A program made the translations under genes and the position numbers. From Colocasia esculenta (lineage: Eukaryota > Streptophyta > Magnoliopsida > Alismatales > Araceae), in the NCBI GenBank assembly GCA_014218235.1, contig CM024755.1, forward strand, positions 96,886,948-96,950,947: a DNA stretch of 64,000 bases, in the 5' to 3' direction. Of the stretch, positions 1-9,761 are shown piece after piece. Positions within the stretch are counted from its first letter, which is position 1; each line of letters begins with the position of its first letter. Below the pieces are notes generated by a model. That model searched no databases. It saw only the letters and a list, made by a program, of their open reading frames with translations, and had not been told where the DNA came from.

Positions 1-699
1 TGTGGAAGCGTGAAAGAAGCTACACAGTCGTCGGTCTAGGCTACACGCCGGGACCAGAAAACCCGTGTAAAACACGGCACCAGAAGAACCCCAAGGTTGT
101 AAACTCAGACAGTAAGGACTGCCTGGACAGTAACACTAGCTACAGAACACTACACTAGTCAACCAGTCAGGTGTGCCACGCGCCTTACCCTTGACTGACA
201 GTCCATGTCTAGCACCTCCCGTCGGAGTGAGACATGGAACTAAAGTAACCACAATGCCGTAGTCTGGCCGGACTATGGTCCCACGCCTGGCCCCTCTAAA
301 TGGTTCCGGAACCACGTAGAGTGAGGCAGTGAGAAAGGACTAGCTGGTCCACATCGAAAGAGCGCCACAACAACCTCGGGGACCTAGACCCAGCTAAGAG
401 AGCTCTACAAATGACTCTACGCTGTTGTCCCCACTGTTTTCCCCTCCGCTCCAAGTCCGAGACTCGAGCATGCCCACCGCCCAGAGAACTTCCTCTAACA
501 GGCACGCGGGGATGGGGGTCCCAGGTAACGGTAACAACCTATCTCGTGGACAAGCCCTCAAGTGCCTAGCACTGGGCGAAAAGACTAGAGTAGCACTGCA
601 CTAGGAACAACACAGGTGCCAAGAAAATCGAGTCGCAGCAAAAGCGGAATGTCAAAACCTGTCTCCAGTCACTCTCAGTCAGAGAGGCAACGCAGCACT

Positions 700-960
700 A
701 CGTCACGGTCAGAACGCGACGATCCTGCCTGTCGCAACAAGAAACCAGAAGGCGACCCTTCGACCGTCGCGATAAGAATGCTAAGGCTTAAGGTGGCACA
801 ACAAACTCGGGTCTTCTAAATGCGACACGTACCCTGTCGCGTTTGCTAACGCGACGGGTGCTGGGGCGAGTTCAGAGAGAACGTGACGCGACGATATGTC
901 GCGACTAGGTCGCGACTGGGAAGCCTGTCGCGACCTCAGCGGAGTGCTCAAACAGAGCAA
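700..960. repeat. GCGACGG hairpin cluster in LTR-F
   Basis: Several short inverted repeats with arms related to GCGACGG and CTGTCGC lie close together (about 707-735, 750-772, 822-860 and 885-940). Several cores read GTCGCGAC, itself a perfect palindrome. The same motif class recurs in the other LTR families of this window. No protein-coding explanation fits. Confidence 0.6.
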
Positions 961-1443
961 CTCCATCACCCCAAATGCCACAAAACTGAACAAGAACGGG
1001 GAGGGGAGCATGGAAACGAGGGAAACACATCCATTGGCATGCAAACCACCCAAGGAAACCCTCATGCATGCAAGGAATGCAAGCTACACTCAAATAAACT
1101 CCCCCATGCCACATGAAGCCCTCAACACAACACCCCTTCCAAGCATGGGTCAAACATCAAGAAACCATCCAAACGACACACATGTTTCCACAAATAGACA
1201 ATGCACAACCTAGCATGGTTTCTAGGCTTGGAGAAGGAGGATTGAGCTACATGCCAGAACTAGGTGGAGGGTAGGGAGTCCCTACCTCAATACGAGGATC
1301 CACCCAATTAGGGCCTTCTCGTAGGCTAGCACCCTTCCACCTCCGAGCTCCAACGCTCCAAGAGCCCCCGTCCACAAGCCGAGCTCGACCTTCCCAAGCC
1401 CATGGAGAGCATCCACACCATGGGAAAGAACCACAAACAATGA

Positions 1444-1467
1444 GAAGAAGAAGAAGAAGAAGAAGAA
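1444..1467 (+). repeat. AAG/GAA microsatellite
   Basis: About seven to eight uninterrupted AAG units inside LTR-F. It is a simple repeat with no coding meaning. Confidence 0.9.
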
Positions 1468-1769
1468 ACATACTAAGCACCCAAGTCACACAAACAAAAC
1501 ACACACATACTCACCAATCCAATCCAACCTCCCTTCCAAGCTTCCCATGAAGCACCAAGCACAAGGGTGATCGCCAAAGAGGAGAAAACATAGAGAACAG
1601 GCAAAATGGGGCTTTTGCACTCGGGCTTGGGCACTTAAACACAGATGATGAGAACATGATGAACCTGGTTGTCGCATTAGCAATGCTAACATGACACCCA
1701 CCTACGTCGTGGTCTGGAAACATCTGTGACCCTAACGGTGAAAGCCACAACGTGGCATGCATGCAACGC

Positions 1770-1970
1770 TGACATCTGATCGCGACGGACCAGTATGTCG
1801 TGTTCATGCATGTGTGACGACACATGTCTCCACTGTCCAGACAGCTAAAAGACAAAACAACAGTCTACTGTTAGAGCCTTGTTGCGACAGGGGCGGTCGG
1901 CGTGTTCTCATTCAGAACACGACGGTCACCTACGTCGCCTTCAGAAGGCGACGGGTCGACATGTTATGAT
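1770..1970. repeat. Second hairpin cluster in LTR-F
   Basis: Inverted repeats with GCGACGG-type arms at about 1778-1803 and 1884-1965, including facing GGCGACGG and CGTCGCC arms. They lie just inside the LTR start at 2014, so LTR-F has one hairpin cluster near each side of its central block. Confidence 0.6.
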
Positions 1971-2014
1971 CACAGCCGGGAGAGCTGGCCCTCAAAGGGG
2001 AGAGGGATGTTACA

Positions 2015-3984
2015 GTTTCATTGTTATCAAATCACTCTCACGAGAAGTAGATAAGAATAGATGTGCAATCTATCTTCTGGGTACTTCATTAGTACAACCA
2101 ACTCGGTCCCCATGAGGGAATCTACAGAGTACGGAGAATTATGGAGCTCTTAAGAGAAAGGTCACTAGACTGCCGATACAGAATGACCGGCCATGAGCTT
2201 CCAATCGCCCAAGAAAGGGCTGCCTATATGTGCAATGTGACGTGTAGAGCGTGTCTCAATCCACAATCCATCGATTTAAACAAGATGGAAAGCTCATAAC
2301 TAACATGCATGTCATGTATGCAATTCAATCTATCACATAGTTGCTGCACTTTTAACATATATCACATTTCAATTACGGACAAGACAGAATATGGACATAG
2401 CAAATATTCATCACATGATCACATGGTAGACGACATCAATCAATCATTAACACTTAGAATAGATATTCATATTCTTATGATTTCCATGTAGGTTGATCAC
2501 TTTTAGGCCATTACATAACTATATGACATAAGGACATGCATATGGTAGACTGAACAACTCCTTAAAACAGTCTCGAGTTGGCCTTGAAATCGCGACGGAC
2601 ACAGTCGTCGCACTTCAAAGGGCCATACACAGTGAAAACACGGTTCTATAACAAATAACTAAATCGCAATGTACCTACCCGTCGCGTTCAAATTGCGACG
2701 GGACAAATCATCACCTTCTCGGCAGGAATCAATGTTGGATCGATTGTCCAAACAAAATCGCGACAGTTCTCCCCGTCGCGTTCACATCGCCATGGTTTGA
2801 ATCACGATGATTCGACATGTCGCGTTCAAGTGATGGTTCAAAAATCTGAATATAAAAATAGACAGAAATTCTTGGGTAGGAAAACAGGTCAAATCGTGAC
2901 GGCACATGCTGTCGCATTCAAGACCACACTGAAACCCATGCGGCGCACAATTTCATGCGTTAGGGTTGATTGGTCAGACATCAAATGGTTACAGAATGAT
3001 CTATCGTCTTTTCCTGAATCGCGATGTACATGTACGTCACGTTCATGCAACAAGAAACACGACGTCTGGTGTCGTCGCATTCTTGGATCTTGTCTGAAAA
3101 CACAGAAAACGTTACAATCGTTCATGATAGACTTATAACTTGAAATCTAGCATTCTTTAGATAAAACTATGAACATAAAAAGTGTCGAGGACATCAAGTA
3201 GAAGAAAACCATTTGGTTTGACCCAATTCGGTCTCGATTTGCGTGAAACACATGAAGAACATATAAAGCCCTAAATCTGTGCGACTCTTAGAAAACGCTT
3301 AACACAACTTACATGGTTCATGAAAATTAGGGAAAATACATGCAAATGAAACTAGACTCGATGCTCTTTCCAATGGTATATGCAATATTTACTTTAAGCC
3401 CGAGATCACCTACCTTTGTGTAGTTCTAAGGGATGTCAATGCATAGGGTCGCAGCAGAGACAGACGGAGAAGAAGCTCGGTTCTTGGCCGTTCTCCTCTC
3501 CTCCTGGTGCCCTAGCTCGCCTCCACAAGACCCCAACACGATGGTAAACCTTCCCAATCCATCTTATGATGATTATTTATATATTTAGGGTTTAATTTCA
3601 AGTCCTAACAAGACTGGGAAGGAGGGCTGTGGTTTTGGCTTGGCCCCTTCCTTGCTTTGGGGATTCTCCTCCCAATTGCAGTAGGAATGCCATTAGGAAC
3701 TTCCCATCATGGCTAGGCACGATTTTGATTGCCATCCATGTCTAATCACCAATGATTTAACCCTGTCCTATTTTCTACACAATTATGGTTACGAATTTTG
3801 GGGCTTATTGCTATTAGGTTTTGATCTTTGGCCCATTTAGAGTTGTCTTAACCCAATATATTTTAAATGGTTAATTCCACATGTGGGGATTTTAATTATG
3901 ATTTTTATTTTATTTCTATTCAATATATTTATTTATTTGCTATTTTCCTTAATTTTCAATCATTTAAATTTCCGGGGCGCTACA
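2015..3984 (-). mobile_element. Partial minus-strand gypsy LTR (LTR-G)
   Basis: On the minus strand the LTR opens at 3984 with TGTAGCGCCCCGGAAATTT, a typical Tekay-type start. It follows the same order as the TRG LTRs (24333-28141 and 29189-32974): AT-rich start, GC-rich leader (about 3540-3440), an AGGTAGGTG motif (about 3420-3408), a stretch ending in 'gagttataag', the hairpin array, then a conserved block at about 2250-2040. The homology stops at 2015, where LTR-F begins. I first read it as a plus-strand LTR because both gypsy LTR ends are similar inverted repeats. The right neighbour, Gy1 internal DNA, starts at 3985, so this LTR sits in or against Gy1. No target duplication can be confirmed. 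Confidence 0.7.
2585..3110. repeat. Array of about eight hairpins in LTR-G
   Basis: Units of roughly 25-30 bases, each with a left arm like AATCGCGACGG and a right arm like CCGTCGCGTT, occur at about 2588, 2662, 2690, 2757, 2801, 2891, 3017 and 3058. Arms differ mainly by CG to TG or CA changes. Spacers between units are unrelated. This is the clearest example of the hairpin-array architecture seen in other LTRs here. Confidence 0.75.
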
Positions 3985-4978
3985 ATTCTATACCCCTAAG
4001 TTTAGCATTTCTGCACATAAGGCTAGGAAATTAATCAATGTAGGGTGTGTAGCCTATTTGGCATCAGTTAGTTTGGTTGAGGCAGGTAAGATGGTAGATA
4101 TGGTAGCATTGGTTAGAGAGTCTATAGATGTATTCCCGGAGGAGTTACCAGGTTTGGCACCACATAGAGAGGTGGATTTCACAGTGGAGTTGCAGCTGGG
4201 TAGGATGCCCATTTCTAATGCACCCTACAGGATGACACCTGTAGAGTTAAAAGAGTTGAAGAAACAATTGCAAGAATTACTAGAGTAAGGTTTCATTTGG
4301 CCTAGTCACTCACCATGGGGAGCACCGGTTTTGTTTGTTAGAAAGAAGGATGACAGCTTGAGAATCTGTATTGGCTACTGCCAGTTGAATCAGGTTACTA
4401 TTAAGAATAGGTATCCGCTCCCACGGACTGATGATTTGTTTGATCAATTGCAATCAGCAAGGGTGTTCTCCAAGATAGATTTGAGATCGGGTTACCACCA
4501 GTTGAGGATTTGAGAAGAAGACATTGATAAAACGACATTTAGAACAAGGTATGGCATTATGAGTCTGTGGTTATGCCATTTGGGCTAACCAATGCACCTG
4601 CAGCATATGAACAAAACCTTTCATCCATATTTGGATCGGTTTATTGTGGTGTTCATTGATGACATACTAGCATATTCAGCTTCAGAAGAAGAACATGCAA
4701 CTCACTTGAGAGTTACGTTGCAGACATTGAGGGAGCACCAATTATATGCTAAATTTAGTAAGTGTGAGTTTTGGATAAGAGAAATTTAGTTTTTGGGGCA
4801 TGTGATTTCAGGTGAAGGTGTTGCAGCGGATCCAGCTAAGGTGGAAGCCATTATGAAATGGGAGGAACTGAAGATAGTGCCAGAAATTAGGAGTTTTCTT
4901 GGGTTGGTAGGGTACTACAGGCGGTTTATCCAAGACTTTTCAAAGAATGCAGCACCAATGACAAGGCTTACCAGGTAA
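3985..4978 (+). pseudogene. Gy1 reverse transcriptase, broken
   Basis: Translation gives the protease-to-RT linker ('HKARKLI'), the RT entry region ('FPEELPGL'), 'GAPVLFVRKKDDSL', 'SKIDLRSGYHQLRI', 'MPFGLTNAP' and the catalytic 'FIDDIL' loop near 4655. The frame from 4058 is cut by stops ending at 4288, 4513, 4789 and 4978. A single-base loss near 4552 is offset by a gain near 4610, so the catalytic loop returns to the original frame. In an active element this enzyme would copy the RNA genome to DNA inside virus-like particles. Here it cannot make a full product. Gag and the protease active site are absent upstream. Confidence 0.9.
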
Positions 4979-5370
4979 GGGGTACCATTTGTATGGTCAT
5001 TTGATTGCAGGCACAGTTTTATGGAATTGAATAAGTGGCTTACTTCAACACCTATATTAGAAACACCGTCAAGTGAAGGTGGTTTTGTGTTATATACAGA
5101 TGCATCTAGAAGAGGACTTGGAGCAGTTCTAATGCAATATGTAAAAGTGGTGGCTTATGCATCTAGGCAATTGAAGCAGCATGAGGAGAATTATCCCACA
5201 CATGACTTAGAGCTGGCAGCAGTTGTATTTGCATTGAAGATATGGAGGCACTACTTATATGGTGAAAGATTCGAAATATTCACTGATCACAAGAGTTTGA
5301 AGTACCTCTTTTCACAGAAGGATTTAAATTTGAGGTAGCGCAGATAGATGCAATATTTAAAAGATTATGT
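4979..5370 (+). pseudogene. Gy1 RNase H, broken by stop and insert
   Basis: Contains the RNase H landmarks 'LYTDASRRGLGAVL', 'HDLELAAVVFALKIWRHYL' and 'FTDHKSLKYLF'. A stop ends the frame at 5338, and a 235-base insert separates the C-terminal 'YHPGKANVV' motif, which resumes after 5605. RNase H removes the RNA strand during reverse transcription. The order after RT is standard for gypsy pol. Confidence 0.85.
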
Positions 5371-5605
5371 GTATTGGGGGTCTAGACTCATCCCTCATAT
5401 CTGTAAAGGGCCTTTAGTTTTAGATAGAACTGGTCTCTATCATGTTAGAATTTTTTGACCAGGTAGATTTCTTGTATCATCACTCTTTTTATCATATATG
5501 GTTTTGGCCCAGGTCTAATTTGGTGGAGTGATAACATTCTCCCTCTCTGAGGGAGGGTGCGCTCTCCCAGCATTACACCTGAGGACCGCTTTTCAAAAAA
5601 AAAAA
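5371..5605 (+). mobile_element. Short poly(A)-tailed insert, possibly SINE
   Basis: The pol translation breaks after 'LKDY' at 5370 and resumes with 'SLAYHPGKA' at 5606. The 235 bases between have no pol homology and end in eleven A residues (5595-5605), as expected for a retroposed short element. A GGTCTAGACTC segment near 5378 resembles a Pol III B box, but I find no convincing A box and no clear target duplication. An unrelated filler insertion is possible. Confidence 0.4.
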
Positions 5606-6780
5606 GTTTAGCGTATCATCCAGGCAAGGCTAATGTGGTTGTAGATGCTTTGAGCAGGAAAGCGGTTATGAGTCATTTGATGATAAGAGAATGGAAGTTG
5701 TATGAGGATGTGGCAAAAAATTCTTTAATTGTTCCAAGTAGCCAACAAAGAGCAGTGTTAGCTAGCAGCACAGTGGAACCATCTTTGTATTGGCAGATCA
5801 TAGAAGCCCAGAAAGTAGATGAGAACTTGGTTGAGATTGTGAAGATGGAAGATGTCACCATTGATGATGATTGTGTGGTCTGATTCAAGAACAGATTATA
5901 TGTACCAAGTGAGGCCGGTGTAAAGCAGAAAGTGTTAGAAGAAGCACACCGATCCAAGTACACTATACACCCAGGAAGTACAAAGATGTATCAAGATTTG
6001 AAGAAATATTTTTGGTGGCCGAGCATGAAAAAGGAAATAGTAGAATTTATATCAAGATGTTTAGTGTGCCAGCAGGTTAAAGCAGAGCATCAAAGTCTAG
6101 GTGGGTTGTTGCAGCCATTACCTATACCGCAGTGGAAATGGGATGATATAGCAATGGATTTTGTTGCAAGTTTACCCAGGACAGCATCAGGCCATAATGG
6201 TATTTGGGTCTTTGTTGACAGGTTGACAAAGGTGTGTAGATTGTTAGCCATGAGCATGTCATGGGCAATGGATAGATTGGAAAGGTTGTATGTTGATAGA
6301 ATTGTGCCATTACATGGAATACCAGTCACTATAGTTTCAGACAGGGATCCTAGGTTTACATCCTATTTTTGGAGGAGTTTGCAGAATGTTGTCGGTACAC
6401 AGTTGAGGTATAGTTCAGCATACCATCCCCGAACCGATGGACAGACATAAAGGACAATCTAGATTATTGAAGATATGCTATGAGCTTGTTGCTTAGTTTG
6501 GGGAGGCGAGTGGGAACAACATTTGGGTATGGTTGAATTTGCTTACAACAATAGTTACCACACAAGCAACGGGATGGCACTGTATGAAGCCCTTTATGGA
6601 AGACCTTGCAGGACAGCGTTGAATTGGCATGAAGTGGGTGAAAGGCAACTAATGGGACCAGAATTGGTACAGCAGTGTGCAGAAATGGTTAAGTTCATTA
6701 AGAAGAAGCTTCAAACAGCCCAAAGAAGACAAAAGAGTTATGCAGATACACGACGCAGGCCACTATAGTTTGAAGTTTCA
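5606..6780 (+). pseudogene. Gy1 integrase, broken
   Basis: After the RNase H end ('VDALSRK') come the zinc-binding region ('TIHPGSTKMYQDLKKYFWW', 'CLVCQQVK'), the core ('WDDIAMDFVASLP', 'SDRDPRF') and the 'YHPRTDGQT' region with the third acidic residue shortly after ('IIEDML'). Stops occur at about 5881 and 6448 and near 6480. 'FEALYGR' has become 'YEALYGR'. Integrase joins the DNA copy to the host chromosome. This copy cannot do so. Confidence 0.88.
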
Positions 6781-7200
6781 ATTATGTGTTCTTGAGGGTT
6801 TCTCCAACCAAAGGTGTTTTGAGGTTCAGCAGGAAGGGCAAGTTGAGTCCCAGGTATGTGGGTCTATTTCAGATTTTGGAAAGGATTGGTGAGACAACAT
6901 ATAGATTGGAGCTTCTAGTAGATTTCACCGATGCTCACGATGTGTTTCATGTCTCAATGCTAAGGAGATACATTCGGGATCCTTCTCAGATTGTCAACTA
7001 CACTCGGGATGATTTGAAACCAGACATATCCATGCCAGAGTATCCAGTAATGATCACAGGCTGACGAACACAAAGGTTGAGAAATAAATACATTGAGCTG
7101 GTAAAGATTACATGGGAAAATAGGTAGGGTGGAGAAGATACCTGGGAATTGGCCGATGAAATGTACAAGACGTATCCATACTGATTTGAGTAAGCATTAA
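6781..7200 (+). pseudogene. Gy1 integrase C-terminus and chromodomain
   Basis: 'VFLRVSPTKGVLRF', 'KLSPRYVGLFQILER' and 'DVFHVSMLRRYI' form the integrase C-terminal part. After a stop at about 7062-7064, 'RLRNKYIELVKITWENR' and 'DTWELADEMYKTYPY' form a decayed chromodomain. Chromodomains direct insertion to marked chromatin and define the chromovirus group. Its presence supports the Tekay assignment. Confidence 0.85.
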
Positions 7201-7567
7201 ATTCTTTTAGGTGATAGTGTTGCATATATTGAACTGTTGATTGTGCTTACTCCTTTAATTTCGAGGACGAAATTCCTTTTAGGTGATAGTAATGTAATAT
7301 CCTGTATGTCCGGATCGTAGTTTACCGGGTTTGTAGGCCAGTGTGTGGCCCATTAGTTGTGTTGGTATGTTTACATATGTGTTGGTAGGTTGGTTTGGCA
7401 GGTTGGGAGGCTGGAGGGTTGGAAATTTCAGCCCAAACAGACCTCTGGCGAGTTCATTAAGAACACAACCAACACAGGCATTGCGATTCTTACATGAACG
7501 CAACCACCTCTTCCGTCGCAATTTTTCACCGCTTTTGCATGGGCGCGTGGTACATGCAGGGTCGCCG

Positions 7568-8130
7568 AGGTTTAATCGTGACGGCGGGGTACATCGCATT
7601 TCTAAACGCGACGGCCCGATACATCACGATTTAAACTCTGTGTATTTTGGAATTCTGCCCTTGGCCGAACAGTGTAGTTGCACTGTTCAGCTAAAGGGGG
7701 AGTAGCTGAAGGATTTAGGGGTGATTTCGGGTATTTTTCTGTCTGTTTGGCGTGGTTCTGGTGCGAGGAGGTGCTTCGGAGTGCAGGGAACGTCTGGACA
7801 GTGTTGGTTCTGCGTTTCACCTGTTGGTAGGGGAACTTCCCTTGTTTTCGATTGTATGGTATGCATAGGTTAGGATTTGTGGTTTATGAATTGGAAATCA
7901 CATGAATATATAGAGAGCATGTCTAGGGTTTTATATAAACAGTTACTTCCTGCTTTTCCAGCATGTACAACCATTTGGTGTGATTTTTGGAATGAGAGTT
8001 TAGGGTTGGTTTATGATGTCTGAAAGGTGACGGAACCAGTCGTCGAGTTTTAAGAACGTGATGACCTATCCTGTCGTGATTCAAACTGTAAGGCGATGGG
8101 TTGGTCCGTCATGATTTAAGCATCAATTGG
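7568..8130. repeat. Hairpin clusters of LTR-A
   Basis: Two groups (about 7572-7645 and 8025-8125) of facing arms such as TCGTGACGG and CATCGCATT, or GTGATGACC and CTGTCGTGATT. They are more decayed than in LTR-G, with most CG steps now TG or CA. Confidence 0.55.
7931..7939 (+). promoter_or_regulatory. Candidate TATA box in LTR-A
   Basis: TTTATATAAAC lies about 640 bases into the LTR, between two hairpin clusters. Position and sequence fit an LTR promoter. Transcription is not shown. Confidence 0.4.
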
Positions 8131-9356
8131 CGACTACTGTGTTGGTCACGGTTTAGAATGTGGCCACCCGAGCTCTGGGGTTCTATGGCCAGTCTGTCGG
8201 GTTTGTGTGGTACATTGCTTGAGTTATGTTGCTTAAGCAATGTAGGGCTTGTATAAGGTGTGTCAGCTTATGTCGTGATTGGAAACGAGGAATTTTACTT
8301 GGCTTCATGTGCTAAGCGAGTTGGGTTGTTCACGCCTTCTGTGGTTATCTCTCAAGTCGGGTCCCCAGCACTGGGTGGTCGGGGTTTATTCCGGTATGAT
8401 GAGTACTATCAAGATTTGTGTCGTCTTCCTGGACACCCTCACTCCTGAGTTTGAGTTGTACGTCTGGCTGAGGGAAAGATGGTAGTGGGCAGCGACACAT
8501 GTTTGTGGGTGTGCGGTCGCTTGTAGCGCACTCGTGGTTGGGGGACAGACACCAGTAGATGTATTGGTCCCTAGCTAGTCCTATTTCCAGTTCCTCACTT
8601 TAGCAAGCTCGGGCCGGAGTCCCTAAAGGTGTCAGGCTTGGGCCTGTAGCTGTGTGGTCTGCAGGAGTGGTTTTGGTTGGTCTCCATAGTTTCTTGACCC
8701 TGTTGAGGTGGAGCGGCAGCTAAACCTTTCATCCGTGGCTGCGAGACTGAGAGGTGGTCTTATGTTGTTTGTCTAGGTCCGTGGCTGGTGTCGCGAACCA
8801 GTTCACAAGACTCGTGTGCGGTGTGCCCTTCTTTAGCTTGTACACGTGTACGTGATTTGCCATTTATTAATTTACTGTTGTAGTATCATGCTTAGGCAGT
8901 GATATATTTTAATTGCATTTGAGCTTTGATTACTTAAATTGTTGTGCTCTACTTTGGGGGAGTTACCCTATTGAGCCAATGACTTGTGAGGCTCACCCCT
9001 TCTTCTTCCCGGTGAAGGAGAGCAGGAGGGTTCCTGTTCCTCTTCTAGTTCTGGTCAGCACCATAGTGGAGTCGGACCTTCACCACCAGCAGAGTAATAT
9101 TCCTACTTGTTGTGCCTTGGGGGTTTGTCCTAGGCAGTTGTACTTGTGTTATGACTTTGGTTCAGAACTAAACATGTACATTTCATGTGGATATATGTGA
9201 GAAATGAAAACTTGTATGTGTTCAGTGTGTTCTTTTATATTTCCACAGACATATGTGTGTTGATATCCCTTGCAAGGCTTCGACCCGTTGGCGGGAGGCA
9301 GAGTCGTGTCGGGCATGTTATTGGGTTAGTGGGTCTGAACGGTGTGGACCGTCATA

Positions 9357-9761
9357 AAATGTGCCACGAGGGGCACAGTAAGGAGGGTGGAAACAATGGG
9401 GTGTGCCACATGGGGCACAGAGAGGAGAACGGCGTAAACATAACGATGTGCCACGAGGGGCACGAGGCGGAGAAGATGGAGTACAACTATGGGGCACAAT
9501 GCCCAGTACAAGATAATGGATCATAAAAAGGTGAAAATAAAATACCTCCCATGGGGGAGGGAATGTGGAGAACCATAGGAAGGCGCTGATGAGCACAAAA
9601 GAGGATGTGAATGATTTAGGTGAGGGAGGCGGAGGTGGTCCCCTAGTTTTTAGCCTTGCCCGGCATTTAAGTATATGCTTGGGAGTTGACTTTTAAACCC
9701 TCATATACTTCCTCATGTACTTTGCCCAGTAAGAAGATGGTCTGATTCTTCTCACATAGAT
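9357..9761. other. Non-coding stretch with three GTGCC hairpins
   Basis: No gene is seen. A 16-base near-palindrome, GTGCCACGAGGGGCAC, occurs at 9361-9376 and 9448-9463, with a one-base-pair-different copy at 9403-9418. A looser GGGGCACAATGCCC copy lies near 9490. The rest is purine-rich and probably the 3' part of the minus-strand Tat-like remnant. Confidence 0.6.

Larger units (their letters stand above)
1..2014 (-). mobile_element. Partial gypsy LTR, family A (LTR-F)
   Basis: Read on the minus strand this LTR begins at 2014 with TGTAACATCCC and runs off the left edge. Its distal block (about 600 down to 1) matches, base pattern by base pattern, the distal blocks of LTR-A (8440-9356, plus), LTR-H (11477-12949, minus) and LTR-D (62618-64000, minus). 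A shared landmark is the GCGGAGGGGAAAAC region at about 430-460. It contains two hairpin clusters and an AAG microsatellite. No coding sequence is credible: the reading frames here have no recognisable domain. It interrupts LTR-G, whose homology resumes at 2015. The far end and the second target duplication lie outside the window. Confidence 0.75.
3985..9356 (+). mobile_element. Gy1: decayed Tekay-type chromovirus
   Basis: Plus-strand remnant holding the protease/reverse-transcriptase junction, reverse transcriptase, RNase H, integrase, chromodomain and a 3' LTR. The 5' LTR, gag and protease are missing to the left, where LTR-G abuts. The domain order and wording (for example 'FIDDILAYS', 'SDRDPRF', 'WELADEM') are those of Tekay/Del chromoviruses. 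The coding region has many stops, one pair of compensating frameshifts and a short insert with a poly(A) tail. It is long dead. Confidence 0.85.
7293..9356 (+). mobile_element. Gy1 3' LTR (LTR-A)
   Basis: Starts TGTAATATCC at 7293, just after the 'tcgaggacgaaattcc' segment that precedes the polypurine tract in Tekay elements; the tract itself has decayed. The end at 9356 was placed by alignment with LTR-D, whose minus-strand end is CCGCCACA; here it reads CCGTCATA. The length is about 2.06 kb. The distal 900 bases (8440-9356) are the part most conserved among LTR-A, -F, -H and -D. Confidence 0.75.

Noticed and set aside
700..3110. CRISPR array from repeated GCGACGG units
   Set aside because: Units are hairpins with variable arms and irregular spacing in a plant genome; no constant repeat/spacer pattern and no cas genes.
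2008..3984. Plus-strand LTR starting TGTTACAG and ending GGGGCGCTACA
   Set aside because: Homology to TRG LTRs shows it reads on the minus strand from 3984; TGTTACA at 2008 is the reverse of the LTR-F start.
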